The position numbers and the translations under genes are program-made. A stretch of DNA of 64,000 bases, from contig NC_054748.1 in NCBI RefSeq assembly GCF_018143015.1, positions 11,584,967 to 11,648,966 on the forward strand. Direction: 5' to 3'. Below, piece after piece: positions 38,087 to 46,628 of this stretch. Source of the DNA: Lytechinus variegatus. Taxonomy: Eukaryota; Echinodermata; Echinoidea; Temnopleuroida; Toxopneustidae. The notes beneath the pieces are model-generated. The model worked only from the letters and a program-made list of their open reading frames with translations. It searched no databases and was not told where the DNA came from. How positions within the stretch are numbered: the stretch's first letter is position 1; every line of letters starts with the position of its first letter.

Positions 38087-41000
38087 TTAACCCTGTTCGT
38101 CCTGGGGTAGAATCAAAACTAGTTTGTGAATCGGACGATCTAAGTAATTCACTGAAGTAGTTCGCTTTCCTGATGCTGCTAGTTTTCGATCACCCACTGC
38201 TACCTTCACTTTGCGAACGCGATTGTCTTTTGATTCATACGTTTCAACGATTCTTCCAAGTGGCCATAAGTTTCCAGGTAACTGATCATCTTTGATGATT
38301 ACGACATCACCAACTCTCATATTACGACGAGTACGAGTCCATTTCTTTCGTGACTGCAGTTGGTTCAAGAACTCTTTTCTCCATCGGCTCCAAAACTCAT
38401 TACACAGGTGCTGAACCCTCCTCCAGCGCTTCTTCAGGTAAACATCTTCACGAAGAAACCTCCCAGGTGGTGGCAGAATAACCTTCGTCTTTTGGGTCAG
38501 TAGGTGGTTCGGAGTAAGTGGTTCTGGGTGGTTGGGTTCATTGAGGAATTCCACAGCCAAAGGACGACTGTTGACTATAGCAGCTGCTTCACAGAGCAAG
38601 GTACGAAGCGAGTCATCATCAAGTTGGTGACCATTTCGATGCAGTAATGCATCGAGTATTGTGCGTACTGAACGAATCTGTCTTTCCCATGCCCCTCCCA
38701 TATGACTTGAGGCTGGGGAATTGAACTTGAAATCAAGATAGTCACAGCCCTCTGAAAGCAGAATAGATGCCACTTTCGTTTGGTCCATTTCTTTCCATGC
38801 TTTTGAGAGTTCAGTTGCTGCACCAGTAAAGTTTGTCCCTCTGTCTGATCTCAGCTGCCTGATAGGGCCACGTATAGAAACGAAACGTCGTAATCCATTT
38901 ATGAAGGCATCAGTAGTCATCGAGTTCAGCGTTTCTATGTGAATTGCTCTTGATGCCATGCAAGTAAAGATGAGGCCATACCTTTTCAACTCTTTTCTGC
39001 CTTCTTTGATAGTCCACGGGCCAAAACAATCCACTCCACAGTAAGTAAACGGAGGACTAGGTGTAAGCCGATCTTTGGGAAGATCAGCCATCTTCTGACT
39101 TTGGACTGGTTGACGAAGTTTGTGGCAGGTCACACATCTGGAGATAAACTTGGACACAAAGTGACTGCAACCAAGGATCCAGTATCCCTTAGCTCGGATG
39201 TGGTTGATTGTCATTCCTCTTCCCTGGTGAGCTATTTCTGCATGGCAATGGGCAACTAGGAGTTCTATAATATGAGACTGTGGGAGAATGGCAGGGTGCT
39301 TAAGCTCGAATGGTCCCTCAACCCTTGTCAGTCTACCTCCAACTCTGAGAATTCCTTCAGTGTCTATGAAGGGATCCAATTGATGTAGACGGCTCTTAGA
39401 CTTGACGAGACGTCTGCCCTTCCGAGTAGCTCCTATGCCGCCCAATATCCGTAGCTCCTCTTCGAAAGCATCTTTCTGAATGTGTCGTATGATTTCTTTC
39501 TCAGCATTGACAAGCAGTTCGGTGGACAGAGGTTGAATGGCGATCTTGGCTTTATTTGAACCCTTTTGCTTTTCCTGACAGCATCTCTGGAGGTAAAGCT
39601 TGAGATGAAGACAGTTGGCTACTGCCCTCTTGACTTGATGCCAGGTAGAGAATTGTCTGAGTCTCTCAAAATCAAATTTCTCTGCACATTTGGTTGTAGC
39701 ATGTGAGCGTTTCACCTCAGGATCGTTTGGAAGAATTGTGCTTTCATCCTTATTCTTCTCATCTTCGACGTCATCCATCCACAAGAACTCTGGGCCAATC
39801 AGCCATTTCGTCATCTCTCGTTGGTCAACTCTGATCCCTCTAGATGCCTTGTCAGCTGGGTTATCTTTGGTTTCTACATACTTCCACTGAGATGGTGATG
39901 AAGCATCTCTGATTTGTTTCACCCTATTAGCAACGAATACATGGAAACGTCTTGTCTCATTCTTAACGTAACCAAGTACGACTCTACTGTCCGTCCAAAA
40001 GACTTCTTTGTCGATTGTGAGACCCAGTTCCGTTTTAAGAAACAGGCTTACTTTGACTGAGAGCAAAGCCGCAGTTAGCTCGAGTCTTGGAATCGTAGGT
40101 GTCTTCACAGGAGCAACTCTGGACTTTCCAATAACTAGAGCACAGTGTACATCACCCTTCTGATTTATCAGTCTCAAGTAGGTGCACTGACCATAGCCTA
40201 CGCTGCTGGCATCTGAGAAATGATGGAGTTCTACCCTCTGGATTGCACCGAAGTTGTTGGGCTTGAAACATCGTTTGATTGAGAGACTCTCCACCTTTAC
40301 AATGTCGTTCTTCCATTTTTCCCATCTTGCTTGGAGGTCAGCGTTCAGGGGATCATCCCAGTCGGCACCATCTTTGCATAATTCTTGAAGAATTAATTTG
40401 CCGGGAAGAATAACTGGAGCTAGTAGACCTAGAGGGTCATACACCGACATCACAGTTGCTAAGATTCCACGTCTAGTTGAAGGCTTCGGGTCAAATGTTA
40501 GCCGAAACTGAAATGTGTCTGATTCCACACACCACTGTACTCCTAATGCCTTCTGGATTGGTAATTCATTGTGGAATAATTCCTTGGTTGTTAGATCCTT
40601 GGCTCTTTGTGCTTCAGGCACATCTTCAATCACCTTTCGAGAGTTGGAGATAAATTTGTGTAAGTGTATCCCACCTTTCTTACATAACTCTCTTGTCCTC
40701 ACGATCAGGTCAGTAGCCTTCTCAGCTGTAGGGACCGACTTCAAACCATCATCAACGTAAAAGTCATGATGCACAAAGTCCTTTACGTCTTTTCCAAATT
40801 GCTGTTCATGATCTGTTGCTATCTGCTTGAGGCAGAAGTTTGAACAGCCTGGTGATGATGAAGCCCCGAAAAGGTGTACTCTCATACGCAGATCACATAC
40901 AGGTTGTCGATAGTCTCCGTCCTTCCACCATAAGAATCGAAGATAGTCACGGTGATCACTTCTGACTTGAAACTGATAGAACATCTCCTGTATGTCACAA

Positions 41001-41320
41001 CTAAAGGCCACATAATCGGTGCGGAATCTACATAATACTCCAACTAGATTATTTGTCAGATCTGGACCGGTTAACAGATGGTGGTTCAGTGCCTCACCGT
41101 TGCATTGTGCACTACAATCAAAAACCACACGAAGCTTGTTGGGTTGCTGCACTCCATGGTGAGGGATGTACCAAAATGTGTCAGCTTCCCTAGATGAGTT
41201 TGGAACATATTCTGCATAACCCTTCTCTATCAGTGCCTGAATCTTTTGAGTATAAAGCTTATGATACTCAGAGTCCTTTTCAAATTTTCTCTTTAAGCTG
41301 CCTAACCTCTTCAAAGCCAT
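38087..41320 (-). CDS. BEL 1 pol: reverse transcriptase, RNase H, integrase (1077 aa)
   Basis: An open frame with RT in the N-terminal third (RVVFDCSA, catalytic YVDD at about residues 188-191), an RNase H-type region with HFSDASSVGYG and WTDSR, an integrase zinc-binding region (HCHAEIAH, CVTCHKL), a catalytic core with GVDCFGPW, SDRGTNF and SHMGGAWER, and a C-terminal DUF5641-like end (GDVVIIKD..WPLGRI). This matches the BEL/Pao order. The ATG at 41320 is probably not a natural start: the upstream gag frame joins in the same sense after a one-base loss near 41370, so it was originally one polyprotein. Confidence 0.92.
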   Translation of the reverse strand: MALKRLGSLKRKFEKDSEYHKLYTQKIQALIEKGYAEYVPNSSREADTFWYIPHHGVQQPNKLRVVFDCSAQCNGEALNHHLLTGPDLTNNLVGVLCRFRTDYVAFSCDIQEMFYQFQVRSDHRDYLRFLWWKDGDYRQPVCDLRMRVHLFGASSSPGCSNFCLKQIATDHEQQFGKDVKDFVHHDFYVDDGLKSVPTAEKATDLIVRTRELCKKGGIHLHKFISNSRKVIEDVPEAQRAKDLTTKELFHNELPIQKALGVQWCVESDTFQFRLTFDPKPSTRRGILATVMSVYDPLGLLAPVILPGKLILQELCKDGADWDDPLNADLQARWEKWKNDIVKVESLSIKRCFKPNNFGAIQRVELHHFSDASSVGYGQCTYLRLINQKGDVHCALVIGKSRVAPVKTPTIPRLELTAALLSVKVSLFLKTELGLTIDKEVFWTDSRVVLGYVKNETRRFHVFVANRVKQIRDASSPSQWKYVETKDNPADKASRGIRVDQREMTKWLIGPEFLWMDDVEDEKNKDESTILPNDPEVKRSHATTKCAEKFDFERLRQFSTWHQVKRAVANCLHLKLYLQRCCQEKQKGSNKAKIAIQPLSTELLVNAEKEIIRHIQKDAFEEELRILGGIGATRKGRRLVKSKSRLHQLDPFIDTEGILRVGGRLTRVEGPFELKHPAILPQSHIIELLVAHCHAEIAHQGRGMTINHIRAKGYWILGCSHFVSKFISRCVTCHKLRQPVQSQKMADLPKDRLTPSPPFTYCGVDCFGPWTIKEGRKELKRYGLIFTCMASRAIHIETLNSMTTDAFINGLRRFVSIRGPIRQLRSDRGTNFTGAATELSKAWKEMDQTKVASILLSEGCDYLDFKFNSPASSHMGGAWERQIRSVRTILDALLHRNGHQLDDDSLRTLLCEAAAIVNSRPLAVEFLNEPNHPEPLTPNHLLTQKTKVILPPPGRFLREDVYLKKRWRRVQHLCNEFWSRWRKEFLNQLQSRKKWTRTRRNMRVGDVVIIKDDQLPGNLWPLGRIVETYESKDNRVRKVKVAVGDRKLAASGKRTTSVNYLDRPIHKLVLILPQDEQG

Positions 41321-43764
41321 ATTCCTGTTGTTTGGCAGCTTAGGATGTGTTTCTTTGAAGGAAGGGGTGTTTCGTAGTGTCCATTGCCTGTGACTCGAAT
41401 CTGCTCCTCCATTAGTTTCAGAAACTTGGTATCATTCTGAGAGTAATGACGTTGTGCTCTTTCAGGGGCAAAATCTGCTTCTAAGAGCTTGACGACTTGA
41501 TGAGGTGCTATCTCCTCTCTAACTGTGGATTGGCATGAGAACATGACTTCTGTAGGATGACTGTCTAGCCGCACTTCCTCAGGAAGGACCTTCACCATGG
41601 TACGATGGCTTATACCTATTGGGTCATTATCATTACAGCCATGGTCCACCATGCCTATGACACTCCATCCCAGGTCAGTCTGCATTGCGAAAGGTCCTCC
41701 ATGTACCGGTGGGGGAATGACAGCTCGAGGAGTAAGTGCAGTAGGACAATCATAGCCTATAAGTAAGGCTATCTCACAATCCATTAATGGCGATAGGTGA
41801 TCTTTAATGGACTCCAGATAGGTAAGATTCTCGACGACTTCAGGCGTTGGAATGTGAGTTCTATTCGCCGGCATGATATCACGGGTATAAGATGGTGGTA
41901 ACATAATCTCCTTATTACCATTCAAGGCCCTCACCTTGAGACCTTTAATTTTCTCGCTTGCAACTCTTTCCTCAGCCTTGGACATTGTTGAGAGTAGGTT
42001 GACCTCTGTTCCTGTAACTCCCATTTTTTCATTCGTCCTTCGAAGGATAAACGTTGTGTCAGATTGGGTATCAAGCATTGCATATACCAACATCTCCTTT
42101 GGCGTTGAAGTATGGGATAACCAAACTGGAACAATAGAAGAGGTTTTTGAAGTATGGGAGCTACTCCTGTTGCTTGATGCATGGGATGAATGAGATTCCT
42201 CTGCCTCACGTAGAGAGTCATCTTCCTTAGATTGTCGCTTACTACTCCAATTATCATCATGAAGTGGTGTAGGATGTCTTTTCTTACACCTCGAACAAGT
42301 GCTCTTATAGCGACATTCCTTCGATCTATGACCAGGCTTAAGACATCCGAAGCACAGATTACATTTGTGGACAAATTTTCTCTTCTCTTCCATAGGCTGT
42401 GATGCGAAAGAAGTACACTCTGCCAGACGGTGCTGTCCTTTGCAAAAAAGACAGCCGAGTTTCTTCTTGTTTCCTTCATCTTTCTTCTGTATGCCAGTAG
42501 ATAGAGTCCTAGCTTTAGACGATGGCTTCCTTTCCTGAACAGACGTTACTGATACACTTGCTACCTCTGCTTCTTCTACGATAAAGTTCACAAAGACAGG
42601 GAATGGAGGGAATGAGTTTGTATCTCTTCTCCATTGAACAACCTTCCGACCCCATCTATGCGTGAGCCAGTCTGGAAGCTTTGACAATAGCTTTCTGTTC
42701 TCCCTCTCATCGTCTAGGTGTTTCAAATGATGTACAACCTGAGATGTAGCAAAACACTGACGTAGAAAATCGCCATATCTTCGCAGGCCATCTGAGTCCC
42801 TTGCACCTATCTTAGGCCATGCATCTAGCTTGTCTCGAAATGCATTGGACAAGACAAACGTGTCTCCATAACGTTTGTCCAATTCCTGTCTTGCGATTGC
42901 GTAAGCATGGTCGTCACTAGGGAGTGAGTATCCCTGAACTAACTCAAAGGGACAGCCCTTTAGGTATTTCAACAAGTAGTAAAACTTGTCTTCTGGCATG
43001 ATTCCTTTCCTTTCAATGAGCATGTCATAAGCTCTCTTCCAAGCCGGATACTGTAGGGGGCTTCCATCAAAGACTGGTGGCTCTGGAATAGGGAGTCGAT
43101 TGAGTCGCATCTGGTCAATCAGACATGATGTGAGGAATTCTGGGTCTTGATGAGGCTCTTGCACAAGATTTGCAGGCTCCTCAAATGTTTGTTGTTGTCT
43201 AGGTCTGAGATCTTCGTTTGGAATTGCTTTGTCAGCATTGACTTTCTTTTCAACCCTGTTTTCTTGACGTACTTTATCACTTTGAACGTCATCTGTATTG
43301 TTGGGTTGTAACTGTTGATCAAGCCATTGTTGACATCGACGTTTCGATGAAGAACTTGACGTAGACAATCTCAAACTTCCTTGGGTGGCTCTCACTCGGT
43401 TGTACGTTTGTTTCATTAGAACTGAATGTTCTTCCTCTAGCTCATCAAGTTTTGCTTCACTATTTTCCTCTTTAGAAAGCATCTTTGCAGCTGCAGAAAA
43501 TTCTTCTTGAGCTGTTATAGCATCATCCGTAATTGCCTGCAGAGCATCTCTGTGGGATTTTATGGCATTAACTTCTGCATCTTCATCAGTAAGAAGAGCC
43601 CTTAATTTCGTTGATGATCTTCTCCATGAAGTAATGCAGCTTTTCCATTTCTTTTCCTTCACTTCTAACTGCCATTGTAATCCCTTATTGGTAGGTTGAC
43701 GAATTCGCTTGTCACCTCCGACTGCTCCAGGTTCAGATAAGCTTTCCTCGTGATGAGTAGACAT
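41311..43764 (-). CDS. BEL 1 gag and aspartic protease
   Basis: The likely start is the ATG at 43764 (the open frame extends to 43863 without need). An N-terminal charged coiled-coil region is followed by a DUF1759-like Gag core (PVFDGSPLQYPAWKRAY), Cys/His knuckles (CLFCKGQHRLAEC, CFGCLKPGHRSKEC) and a DUF1758-type protease with the active-site motif LDTQSDT (about 42075). It ends at 41311 after running out of frame near 41370. Such polyproteins build the particle and process it. Confidence 0.9.
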   Translation of the reverse strand: MSTHHEESLSEPGAVGGDKRIRQPTNKGLQWQLEVKEKKWKSCITSWRRSSTKLRALLTDEDAEVNAIKSHRDALQAITDDAITAQEEFSAAAKMLSKEENSEAKLDELEEEHSVLMKQTYNRVRATQGSLRLSTSSSSSKRRCQQWLDQQLQPNNTDDVQSDKVRQENRVEKKVNADKAIPNEDLRPRQQQTFEEPANLVQEPHQDPEFLTSCLIDQMRLNRLPIPEPPVFDGSPLQYPAWKRAYDMLIERKGIMPEDKFYYLLKYLKGCPFELVQGYSLPSDDHAYAIARQELDKRYGDTFVLSNAFRDKLDAWPKIGARDSDGLRRYGDFLRQCFATSQVVHHLKHLDDERENRKLLSKLPDWLTHRWGRKVVQWRRDTNSFPPFPVFVNFIVEEAEVASVSVTSVQERKPSSKARTLSTGIQKKDEGNKKKLGCLFCKGQHRLAECTSFASQPMEEKRKFVHKCNLCFGCLKPGHRSKECRYKSTCSRCKKRHPTPLHDDNWSSKRQSKEDDSLREAEESHSSHASSNRSSSHTSKTSSIVPVWLSHTSTPKEMLVYAMLDTQSDTTFILRRTNEKMGVTGTEVNLLSTMSKAEERVASEKIKGLKVRALNGNKEIMLPPSYTRDIMPANRTHIPTPEVVENLTYLESIKDHLSPLMDCEIALLIGYDCPTALTPRAVIPPPVHGGPFAMQTDLGWSVIGMVDHGCNDNDPIGISHRTMVKVLPEEVRLDSHPTEVMFSCQSTVREEIAPHQVVKLLEADFAPERAQRHYSQNDTKFLKLMEEQIRVTGNGHYETPLPSKKHILSCQTTGIWL

Positions 43765-43867
43765 TTTCAGATGACTTCCGTTGATGATAATTGCGAAGAC
43801 AGTCCGACTCTTTAACGGCGATAGAATTCGAACCTCAGCATGGCTAGAGAGTAGAGTTTTCACTGTA

Positions 43868-44066
43868 GCTGTGGCAGAGCCACAAGAGCTATAAATGAAT
43901 ACGAGGCACAGGTCTCAACTGAAGTTGTCTAGCGTTTATTATTGTTTGTTTCCATGTCGTTCAACTCCGTGAAAACTGCATGACAAAGATATAAATTGCA
44001 AGAATAATAAGCACATGCAAATAAATCTAGTCTCAAACTGTGCTATCATGCTTCAAAACAGTTACC
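43868..44066 (-). repeat. Partial BEL 1 LTR, 199 bp, next to the internal region
   Basis: Repeats the first 199 bp (on +) of the LTR at 44725. It joins the half Tc1 element at about 44066, with GGTAAC-like microhomology. On the other side it abuts the BEL internal region through ACTGTA. Confidence 0.85.
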
Positions 44067-44290
44067 TCTCTGCAGATGTTCCTGGCAAGTTTAGGGGACA
44101 CCTTGCACTTCCTGCCACGCCCACTAAGGTTCTTCACAGTGTTGTACCTCTTGTGCTTCTGGATTACGCTCTGGACTGTTGCCACAGGGACGTCATACTG
44201 CTTTGAAATGGCCTTGTAACCTTTTCCCTCAATGTGGGCATTCACAAGACGTTGCCGTAGGTCCTCACTGAGCTCCTTCTTCTTGGCCAT
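44066..44290 (-). pseudogene. Tc1-type transposase, N-terminal 75 residues only
   Basis: The start ATG is at 44290. The two helix-turn-helix (paired-like) DNA-binding regions are visible: a SEDLRQRLV..YDVPVATVQSVI helix pair and a following GRGRKCKVSPK hinge. The DDE catalytic domain is absent, so it cannot transpose by itself. Confidence 0.8.
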
Positions 44291-44722
44291 GATTATCAGA
44301 GACTGCGAGTATCCAGAATGCTTTCCTCTATTTATACCCTTTTAGAAAGATGCTATTTTCCATCATTGTTTAATGGCTTGTTTAACAAAGAGGGTATTTA
44401 ATTCATTGGAACATCTTGAAATAACTATAGAACAAAGAATAGCACATTCCCAGACAGTGAAAATAATGCGCATTGTCATAAAAGGACATTTTTGTTTAGG
44501 TATTGGCAAGGGTATGAATAATTCTGAACAAGTGCAAAAAATAACTTTCGACCCTATCTATTATTATGCTAATGAAGACTTGCCAGCTCATATGTCAAAT
44601 CATGCATAGCAACAAGCAGACAAAAAATACAAATAAAGTTACATCATAATAGCTTTTACAAGTAAAGAATCTACCAAAGAATGTTTTTCCACAAGGGGTA
44701 TGAATAATTTTGAGGACAACTG
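44066..44722 (-). mobile_element. 5' half of a Tc1/mariner element
   Basis: On the minus strand it starts with the terminal repeat CAGTTGTCCTCAAAATTATT, next to TA at 44723-44724, followed by the start of a transposase gene. The 3' part of the gene and the other terminal repeat are missing and replaced by a duplicated LTR segment. TA is the expected target of this superfamily. Confidence 0.85.
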
Positions 44723-44724
44723 TA

Positions 44725-45633
44725 GCTGTGGCAGAGCCACAAGAGCTATAAATGAATACGAGGCACAGGTCTCAACTGAAGTTGTCTAGCGTTTATTATT
44801 GTTTGCTTCCATGTCGTTCAACTCCGTGAAAACTGCATGACAAAGATATAAATTGCAAGAATAATAAGCACATGCAAATAAATCTAGTCTCAAACTGTGC
44901 TATCATGCTTCAAAACAGTTACCCAAATAAGCGATATCTATTATATGATGAATCGATCACAACCCTATAATCTTGGCTAATTAAACCCAACACATTGCAT
45001 GCTTGGATCTAACCATATACTCATTTGTCATGCAAGTCATAAACCTCATGCGTTAAAGAAGAATCATATTAGAGCAATACCTTAAGGGTGATACAATAAG
45101 AAAATGATAACACATTGTCCCACCTATGCCCTTTCATGTAAGTCTGAGTTCCAATCACTGTGAGGTCATCTTTGGATTTGTCTAAATTGTCTTGAATCTA
45201 CTCATCCTTCAAAATCCTTTCATATCTGTGGTCAGTAATAAACCTATCATTCTCACATAATTGTACGTCTCACATCATTGCTTGGAATACAAGTGCAATT
45301 TATCTTGTACATTTCATAACACAACTATATGCATGACATTTCTACTCGTACAGTACACTGTGTATTTGCGTACGTGTCATCTACAAATAGTGCAATCATT
45401 TGGTTCCTTCTTAATCTTTATAATCCTGTACACAACACTTATTTTATTGAAAGCAATTGTTAAATCTTATATTTTACTGACCTCTATGCCCTTTCGTTGG
45501 CTCAAATCCTTTTATATCAGCGATTTCATCAAATTTAAGGCAATCAACAATTCAATTTTGCCGGTTTCAACGTATCGTTAATTATCTGCCGCATGAGGGC
45601 GACAAATCATTTAACAAGTCGAGGTCATCAACA
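44725..45633 (-). repeat. BEL 1 5' LTR
   Basis: 909 bp, matching the 3' LTR. The host-side flank is CACTA (45634-45638). It includes the complementary motif AGTTTTCAC in element sense (44834-44826), about 100 nt from the end facing the internal region, preceded by a TTTATAT stretch. Confidence 0.88.
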
Positions 45634-46456
45634 CACTAGATCGAGGGGCCGTTTGCACTCAGCTGATCCATGTACCCCTCCCTCTGCTCCATCGTTGACT
45701 GGATCTAAACAAAGTCCAGCGTACTTAGATCGTATTGATACAGTCGTTCAAAGAGCGGTGGCGGTGGCAATGGAACGCGAGAGACAAAAACTCAATGATG
45801 ACATGGTTAAGCGCGAAAATAACTTACGTGAAATACTTGATGAGAAGCTCGCTAGTCTACATGTTCTTGAGATATCTATCGATAGTAAAATGAAGCAACT
45901 CCGTGATCTTGAAAAATCGGTTTCTGATAACACGACTAACACCAATGCTTTGTTAAATAGGATTGACCACATCGAGCAGTACTCCCGTCGCAATAATATC
46001 CGTATCCTGGGAGTTAAGTCTACTCCTGATGAAGATACCGACGAGATCGTTCGTAACGTTGCTAAGCAGATTGGTATCGATCTTACACTATGCGACATTG
46101 ATCGATCCCATCGTCTTCGCCGTCCAACTATCAGTAATGATGTTCAACCCCAAGGATCATACGCCGGCGTGGCCCGTAACGCCAAGTTAGCACCTCCACC
46201 GATCATTGTAAAATTCACTTCATACAGGCCGAAACGAATGATGATGAAAAATAGAAGAAAATTAAAAGGCTCAGGAACAGTGATTGTTGAGGATCTGACA
46301 AAGAAAAATTCGAATCTCCTCTTCCAGACGTCTAAACACTCAAGTGTGAAGGCTTCCTGGACTGTTGACGGACGTGTATTTGCCTTGGTCAAATCTACAG
46401 GCGGACATGAAATGAAAAAACTCATCTCTGGTCTTTCAGACCTAAACTCTATCTGA
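45634..46456 (+). CDS. LINE ORF1 protein, main part
   Basis: An L1-type ORF1 protein: Ser/Arg-rich start, coiled coil (about 45740-45960), RRM-like core (NIRILGVKS.. to DRSHRLRR) and a basic C-terminal domain (IIVKFTSYRPKR). Such proteins bind LINE RNA. The first codons (from ATG 35805) lie left of the BEL insertion. An apparent start at 45593 lies in the BEL LTR and is a chimera made by the insertion. ORF2 follows after a 172-nt gap. Confidence 0.85.
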
Positions 46457-46628
46457 CATTATTTTGATATACCATTGGTGTAATGAACATGATATTCCAT
46501 TGCTTTTTAGCAATTTCTTGAATGGTTTCCTTTTCCGGTGGAAATGTAATTCTTTTTCTAATTAGACTGATTAAGTATATGTATATATATATTTTTGGTT
46601 TTTACTTAATTGTAAATAAACTTTGATT

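Larger units (their letters stand above)
35833..45633 (-). mobile_element. BEL/Pao LTR retrotransposon 1
   Basis: Two near-identical LTRs (35833-36737 and 44725-45633) enclose a minus-strand gag-protease frame and a pol frame. Internal order follows the BEL/Pao pattern: Gag, aspartic protease, RT, RNase H, integrase. A TTTAAAGGAG purine tract lies next to the 3' LTR (36738-36750 on +). The only clear coding lesion is a one-base loss near 41370 between the gag and pol frames. The 5' LTR region is rearranged by half a Tc1 element and a 199-bp LTR repeat. Confidence 0.92.

Noticed and set aside
41931..42479. 182-codon minus-strand frame
   Set aside because: Alternative frame inside the BEL 1 gag-protease gene.
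45593..45633. ATG and first codons of an apparent LINE ORF1
   Set aside because: These bases are BEL LTR sequence; the real start is on the other side of the BEL insertion at 35805.
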